64,000 nucleotides of DNA from an uncultured Candidatus Melainabacteria bacterium. GTDB lineage: Bacteria > Cyanobacteriota > Vampirovibrionia > Gastranaerophilales > Gastranaerophilaceae. Under the pieces are notes generated by a model. The model searched no databases. It saw nothing but the letters and a program-made list of their open reading frames with translations, and was not told the DNA's origin. The DNA lies in contig CAKUZL010000001.1 of NCBI GenBank assembly GCA_934718085.1, positions 310,001-374,000 on the forward strand. The letters run 5' to 3'. A program made the position numbers and the translations under genes. Shown piece after piece: positions 60,701 to 64,000 of this stretch. Numbering within the stretch: position 1 is the first letter of the stretch; every line of letters begins with the position of its first letter.

Positions 60701-61069
60701 GCGACAATGAAAGGTCCCAACCAGGCTTTGTTTGTAAAGGGTAGAATCAACCTGTTGACGGGCAATTCCGACGTTGATGTTTACGGGCGGATTTCCAAAT
60801 TGGTCGAAAATATGTCGGGAAAATTCGCTAATCCCGTGCCTCCGACGATAATGACGTCGTATTCATCTGTGGATAATCTGTTTTTCGACGATTTTTATTG
60901 TGCGGTTCCGTACGGAGTCTTGTCTAAAATTCCCGATATTAAAGGACAATCGAGAATTTTTGCGGTGAAAATTTCGGGTAACGTAAACAATGTCAAATCG
61001 GTGAAAAGCTTTAAATGGCATACGTTAAAGACCGATTACGAAGCGCCGCTTCCGTTCGGTCACGATTAA
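57746..61069 (+). CDS. AsmA-like envelope protein 3
   Basis: 1107 residues from an ATG with CGGAG upstream; the open frame extends back into atpG but those codons are not used. One membrane helix (about 5-24) is followed by the AsmA N-terminal block (FVNFEKETGLKISAENLVLK, PSLDIDVKNLKVK, LIGKIEVERLELNRPAAVF) and long beta repeats. The C-terminal portion (GNLGRFENFLYAKNF, ARINLLTGNSD-type strand, FAVKISGNVNNVKSVKSFKW) matches the ends of the other two AsmA-like proteins in this window. It may be co-transcribed with the ATP synthase genes, as no clear promoter separates them. Confidence 0.85.
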   Translation: MKKLFKILIFAAVFVVLTVQGALYLTFSNSFEINGFGKDVFVNFEKETGLKISAENLVLKPVVRPSLDIDVKNLKVKTPDDESLLTSPSGMLKVKAFPLLIGKIEVERLELNRPAAVFSVDDKGIPSFEKYINKIKPNGNFSKKLPELILLNDYRSKIIVNSKPFYVAGDLISLEKQKFSDEVCMNAKGRVSSNDKTSLNYDFALKIPEKMYKKPTFNPGFYEQLAKFEPRADIFVRLAAENSGRGQNRLAGNAVVNNIVFTLNDKEIKRNFLYLTFDDDIVSLNADLKTSPSDKTLIKGSYKSGKDRQLSLNVKSQKTDLKVLKDISYAFLSGFDVLNGLKDFDITGKGNFDFSLNTDFKTVKSEGRAFIRDASVKNRNFPSVITGINSFVNFNNNSIIIEPTKFKSGKFPAVLSGKIDSSANTKIVLKGEKQSLSELSKIFLPTDITSVYSFAGETDFETVFSGKLNDLKSKFELSVKNFAVSSKTGKILNSKFVKVLSKGDFSKPEGTCDFSGLTVYLNNTPFSSEKMRADITSQGIKIPQTSLSDENSVLNVKAQISNYVKSPTVSADFSGKISSAHVKRILKKACENASTKGFIDVSGSVRGSAGNFAVKLKAVSDKNNYVSIVKAKETGAASTAVNADLRISGDGVKINNLLWSKTSGIGADLLKMSGVLTPSGGFKNLSVQILSPITFVLPDFPQSSITVKGGFKSPNGVGISESDLTINSVLIPEYGFSAYGGSAVAHGGKLKLVLPDAKLLDSGFSVQGTINGLNTGKMTFENPVFSVNNLSSDFAAIVAAAVKPDFAVKNAVLTAKKLSYADFSAENFKGSLNISNGVIGLKNFSANAYGGTVSGAFELNSKTGGIKLNVTGSGANAGALLSDISGKDEPVSGKTDFSINVSTYGNTAYQQRKNAVGKFSFTSKNGEFGNLGRFENFLYAKNFISQNSFKTSLFSVTKTIKSENTDLFTVAKGSGTVENNNVFVTATMKGPNQALFVKGRINLLTGNSDVDVYGRISKLVENMSGKFANPVPPTIMTSYSSVDNLFFDDFYCAVPYGVLSKIPDIKGQSRIFAVKISGNVNNVKSVKSFKWHTLKTDYEAPLPFGHD

Positions 61070-61202
61070 CAGCGGGGTTTTTCGGGGTTGGGGTGAAAAA
61101 CTCGATTTTGCCGAAGTTTCGAGTGTAATGAAAAATCCTGTTTCTCTTGATAAAGAACGGTCGGCAGGTCAGGATTTAATGAATCTTTCCCAAAAAAACG
61201 AG

Positions 61203-62132
61203 TCAGCGCGTCTTTTGTCCGATGCATTTTTCCGTCGCACGTGAAATTTCTTCAAAAATTTGTTCGGGATTCATTTCGTCGATATAAAATCGCATCGCGC
61301 CTTGTTCCTTTGAAAACCAGGATATCTGCCGTTTCGAATATCTTCTCGTATCTTGTTTTACAAGCCTTACGACCTCTTCGAACGGGCGGTCTCCGTAAAA
61401 ATAATCGTAAAACTCTTTTATTCCGATGGTGTTCATTAAAATGTCGTTTTTGCCGTATTTTTCAAAAAGTTTTTTAGCTTCTTGTTCCAAACCGTTTTCA
61501 AACATTTTTTCGGTGCGGAGGTTGATTTTTTCGTACAGAAAATCGCGGTTTTTGACGTCCAAAATAATTTTCAAAAAGTCAAAATCGGGTGTTTTTTGAA
61601 GTTGCTGTTCGGACATTTTTTTGCCGGTAATAAGCGAAACTTCAAGTGCTCGAACGACTTTGACGGTATTGTTCGGGTGAATTTTTTGTGCGGCTTCGGG
61701 GTCGAGTTTTTGAAGCATTTGAAAAAGTTCTTCGTTTGATTTTTTTTTCAGTTCTGTTCGTAATTTTTCGTCGGGAGGTACTTTCGGAATGTCGAAATCT
61801 CCGTAGAGAGCCCTTGTGTAGAGCCCCGTCCCTCCCGTAACAATCGGCAGTTTTCCCGATTTTACGATATTTCTGATTGTTTCCGTCGCGTCTTTTGCGT
61901 AGCTGCCCGCGGTATAAACGGATGCTACGTCGCAAACATCGATAAAATAGTGCTTTATGCCCTGTTTTTCTTTTTCGGAAGGTTTAGCTGCCGCGATGTC
62001 GATTTCTTTGTATATGTATCTCGAATCGGCGGAAACGATTTCTCCGTCAAATTTTCGGGCGAGATTAACGGAAAGTTCGGTTTTACCCGTTGCGCTCGGA
62101 CCCGTAATCGATATAACCGCAGGTTTGTCCAT
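61203..62132 (-). CDS. miaA: tRNA dimethylallyltransferase
   Basis: 309 residues. SITGPSATGKTELSVNLA is the P-loop, SADSRYIYKEIDIAAAKPS the dimethylallyl-pyrophosphate block and VTGGTGLYTRALYGDFDIP the tRNA-binding region, with RRYSKRQISWF near the end. It adds an isopentenyl group to A37 of tRNAs reading codons that start with U. Its start lies 50 bases inside the preceding membrane-protein gene, so the two are translated from overlapping frames. Confidence 0.95.
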   Translation of the reverse strand: MDKPAVISITGPSATGKTELSVNLARKFDGEIVSADSRYIYKEIDIAAAKPSEKEKQGIKHYFIDVCDVASVYTAGSYAKDATETIRNIVKSGKLPIVTGGTGLYTRALYGDFDIPKVPPDEKLRTELKKKSNEELFQMLQKLDPEAAQKIHPNNTVKVVRALEVSLITGKKMSEQQLQKTPDFDFLKIILDVKNRDFLYEKINLRTEKMFENGLEQEAKKLFEKYGKNDILMNTIGIKEFYDYFYGDRPFEEVVRLVKQDTRRYSKRQISWFSKEQGAMRFYIDEMNPEQIFEEISRATEKCIGQKTR

Positions 62133-62937
62133 AATATAAAAATACCGTTGTTACGTAATAATCGAGGTAAAAGAAAAATAAAAGAAACGGGATGAACGAC
62201 AAAAATCCGTTTTGAGTGAAAAGTTCGACAATCATGATAAGAATGTGGAGTGCGAACATTACCGCCAAAACGAGAATTGTTGTCGGGAGATGTTTTACCG
62301 TGAATGCCAAAGCTTTTGTCAGTGCTTTTATCGGGTTTTTGGAGTCGAAAAACAGTGCGGGAGCGAACCAGAGCATCAAAATCGAGAACAAAGCCGAAAA
62401 CAGCATTGCCGTGCAACCCCAATAAAAAATAGTTTGATAGGGCATTTTGTCTGCGTTTGCGGTCAAAAAAGCGGTGATGTCGGCTTGTGAACCGGTGTTC
62501 AAAATTTTTAAAAATTCCGGCGGAATTTCAATTGTTCCGAAAACGGTCGTTGCCGTGTGTTGAAAAAGCAATATTGTTGCGTATACAAGCAAAACGTACA
62601 ACGCCAACCACCCCGTGCCGGGCAAAAAATATTCCGCGACGCCGGGAAAAAATGTTTTTAACAGAGCGGTGTTTTTTTTGAACTTTTCTTCGGGGGCGGT
62701 GAATTTGCTCAAATCCGTTTTGACGGAAGCTTTCACGCACGCAAACCATCCCGCACAAAACGCGGTGACCGTGAAAAAGCATGTCAAAAGTTTAAAAACG
62801 TACGGGAATGTCGGTGAAGGCGCGGCGAACAAGACATCTGCCGAGAACAAAAATACCAAAAATCCGAGCAACAACGGTTGCAGGATTATGATGTTTTCCT
62901 TCATAACATAATACGATTTTGAAAAAATGTTTGTCAT
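62083..62937 (-). CDS. Integral membrane protein of unknown function
   Basis: 284 residues with about six membrane helices in three pairs (about 15-60, 105-130, 170-195, 215-270). The last part, LFFFYLDYYVTTVFLYYGQT, resembles a family of bacterial membrane proteins without known function. Its promoter puts the start of RNA at the ATG (-10 TATAAT seven bases before it, with TGG in front). It overlaps miaA by 50 bases. Confidence 0.7.
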   Translation of the reverse strand: MTNIFSKSYYVMKENIIILQPLLLGFLVFLFSADVLFAAPSPTFPYVFKLLTCFFTVTAFCAGWFACVKASVKTDLSKFTAPEEKFKKNTALLKTFFPGVAEYFLPGTGWLALYVLLVYATILLFQHTATTVFGTIEIPPEFLKILNTGSQADITAFLTANADKMPYQTIFYWGCTAMLFSALFSILMLWFAPALFFDSKNPIKALTKALAFTVKHLPTTILVLAVMFALHILIMIVELFTQNGFLSFIPFLLFFFYLDYYVTTVFLYYGQTCGYIDYGSERNG

Positions 62938-62944
62938 ACGCGTT

Positions 62945-62953
62945 ATTATACCA
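62945..62953 (-). promoter_or_regulatory. Extended -10 promoter with probable leaderless start
   Basis: On the minus strand TGG precedes TATAAT (62945-62950), and only seven bases separate it from the ATG at 62937. No Shine-Dalgarno is present. Confidence 0.65.
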
Positions 62954-63067
62954 TAGTTTTTTGCGATTTTATACTTCTCCTGTCGGTTCGAAAAAATTTT
63001 TTACAAAAATCATAACAAAACTTAATGTTTACCTTGAAAAGCAAATATTTTGTGTAAAAATATATGT

Positions 63068-63715
63068 ATGGAAACTGAGACGAAAAAAGAACAAAATTTG
63101 GTTTATACGTTGGAAGGCAAGATTTACGTTAATCTTACCAATATGTGCACGAACAGGTGCGTTTTTTGCATCAGAAATCTGAAAAACGACGTCGAAGGCA
63201 AGAATCTGTTTCTGGCTTCGGAAGATTTTTCCGCGGATGATGTTATCGAGCAGTTCGAAAATGTCAGAAAAAAACTTCCGAATGCGAAAGAGACCGTGTT
63301 TTGCGGTTACGGAGAACCTCTGATAAAATTCGATTTGTTTGAAACGGTTGCGTCAAAAATCAAAGAACTGTACCCCGAAATGAAAATCAGGGTCAATACG
63401 AACGGTCAGGCAAATTTAATTCATAAAACCGATGTGACCGAAAGACTTGCAAAGGTCGCGGATGCGGTGTCGATAAGCTTGAACGCCGATAATACCGAAA
63501 ATTACAACAAAATCTCCGTTCCTGCCGACAAGGAAAATTCTTACGACGCAGTGAAAGAATTTATAAAACTTTGCGTTGAACGCGGAATTGAGACAAGTGC
63601 AAGCGTCGTCAGTGAATATCCCGGTTTTGACGTAAACGTCGCAGCGTGCGAAAATATCGCAAAATCCCTCGGTGCGGATTTCAGAAACAGAAAATGGCTT
63701 CCCGCGGGTTACTAA
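63068..63715 (+). CDS. TatD-associated radical SAM protein
   Basis: About 215 residues. LYV/IYVNLTNMCTNRCVFCIR holds the CX3CX2C cluster motif of radical SAM enzymes, followed by FCGYGEPL, the SAM-binding GGEP-type block, and DAVSISLNADN. The short length and the NLTNxCTNxCxFCIR start match the TatD-linked radical SAM family; no tatD is adjacent here. The reaction is not known. The start is chosen at 63068; an in-frame ATG at 63050 is possible and no ribosome site is clear. Confidence 0.85.
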   Translation: METETKKEQNLVYTLEGKIYVNLTNMCTNRCVFCIRNLKNDVEGKNLFLASEDFSADDVIEQFENVRKKLPNAKETVFCGYGEPLIKFDLFETVASKIKELYPEMKIRVNTNGQANLIHKTDVTERLAKVADAVSISLNADNTENYNKISVPADKENSYDAVKEFIKLCVERGIETSASVVSEYPGFDVNVAACENIAKSLGADFRNRKWLPAGY

Positions 63716-63771
63716 AAGTTTAAATCGTATTAAATCGTAATTTATATTTGTTACAAACGAAAGGAAAAAAC

Positions 63772-64000
63772 ATGACAAACGCAAATTTGGACAAAATAAT
63801 GAGACCGAAATCCGTTGCGGTAATCGGAGCTTCAACAAAACCCAAAACCATCGGTTCCGAGCTTATGCAAAGATTAAGAGACTATAAATTTAAAGGCGAT
63901 ATTTATCCCGTAAACCCCAAAGGCGGTATTATCGAAGGGTTTCAAGCTTACACCTCCGTAACCGAAATCCCCGGTGACGTAGATTTGGCGGTTATTATCG
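63772..64000 (+). CDS. ADP-forming acyl-CoA synthetase, N-terminal part
   Basis: The gene starts at an ATG with AAAGGA six bases upstream and runs off the right edge after 76 codons. It begins MTNANLDKIMRPKSVAVIGA and continues with the PVNPKGG and DLAVII strands of a CoA-binding Rossmann domain, as in acetyl-CoA synthetase (ADP-forming) or related acyl-CoA ligases and Pat-type proteins. In fermenting anaerobes this enzyme makes ATP from acetyl-CoA. The full domain set cannot be seen. Confidence 0.85.
   Translation, partial: MTNANLDKIMRPKSVAVIGASTKPKTIGSELMQRLRDYKFKGDIYPVNPKGGIIEGFQAYTSVTEIPGDVDLAVII

Overview
The window looks like chromosome of a diderm, non-photosynthetic relative of Cyanobacteria (Melainabacteria/Vampirovibrionia, Gastranaerophilales-like). 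The main evidence is the F0F1 ATP synthase order a-c-b'-b-delta-alpha-gamma with two b-type subunits and no beta or epsilon behind it, which is the cyanobacterial arrangement. A TolC-type outer-membrane protein, a GT9 heptosyltransferase-like enzyme and three AsmA-like proteins indicate an outer membrane. No photosynthesis gene, tRNA, rRNA, CRISPR array or transposase is visible. Lineage placement is inference from gene order and general protein character, not from a search.

Layout. 1-5.8 kb: the end of dnaK, then two repeat-rich intergenic regions around a repeat-bearing membrane-anchored protein and a matrixin-like metalloprotease. 5.8-12.7 kb: an unknown helical protein, an iron-sulfur flavoprotein-like gene, a nucleotide-sugar block (manC, rfbC, rfbD, rfbA) and yajQ. 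12.8-25.1 kb: a SNF2 ATPase, two large unrecognised proteins (959 and about 704 aa) and an AsmA-like protein, separated by low-coding, repeat-bearing spacers. 25.2-29.7 kb: a marR-emrA-emrB operon divergent from a TolC-like gene, with palindromic sites between them. 29.8-35 kb: a GT-C membrane enzyme and the pgpH-ybeY-dgkA operon. 35-43.5 kb: a 1480-residue AsmA-like protein, an orphan winged-helix protein, and an operon of a HgdB-like iron-sulfur protein, a PfkB sugar kinase and a CsaB-like pyruvyl transferase. 43.6-47.7 kb: rpsL-rpsG and an upstream lspA-rluD operon. 47.8-52.7 kb: coaX, a membrane thioredoxin, GT9 and comEC. 52.8-61 kb: the ATP synthase genes and a third AsmA-like gene. 61-64 kb: miaA, a membrane protein, a TatD-type radical SAM protein and the start of an ADP-forming acyl-CoA synthetase.

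Together the genes describe envelope building (dTDP-rhamnose and GDP-mannose precursors, glycosyl- and pyruvyl-transferases, lipid transport by AsmA-like proteins, lipoprotein maturation, undecaprenol/diacylglycerol kinase) plus core translation and energy functions. Many promoters read as extended -10 (TGn) elements, and several genes (about 5860, 19939, 62937, perhaps 52711) have the -10 box so close to ATG that leaderless mRNAs are likely.

The least explained material is: the AGGAT tandem repeat at the predicted transcription start of the 2091 gene, the palindromic intergenic element at four sites around 1.3-4.0 kb, the 247-bp-spaced direct repeat touching the 3' end of the 959-aa gene, the two large lineage-specific proteins, and a divergent LspA whose usual catalytic Asp is Glu.
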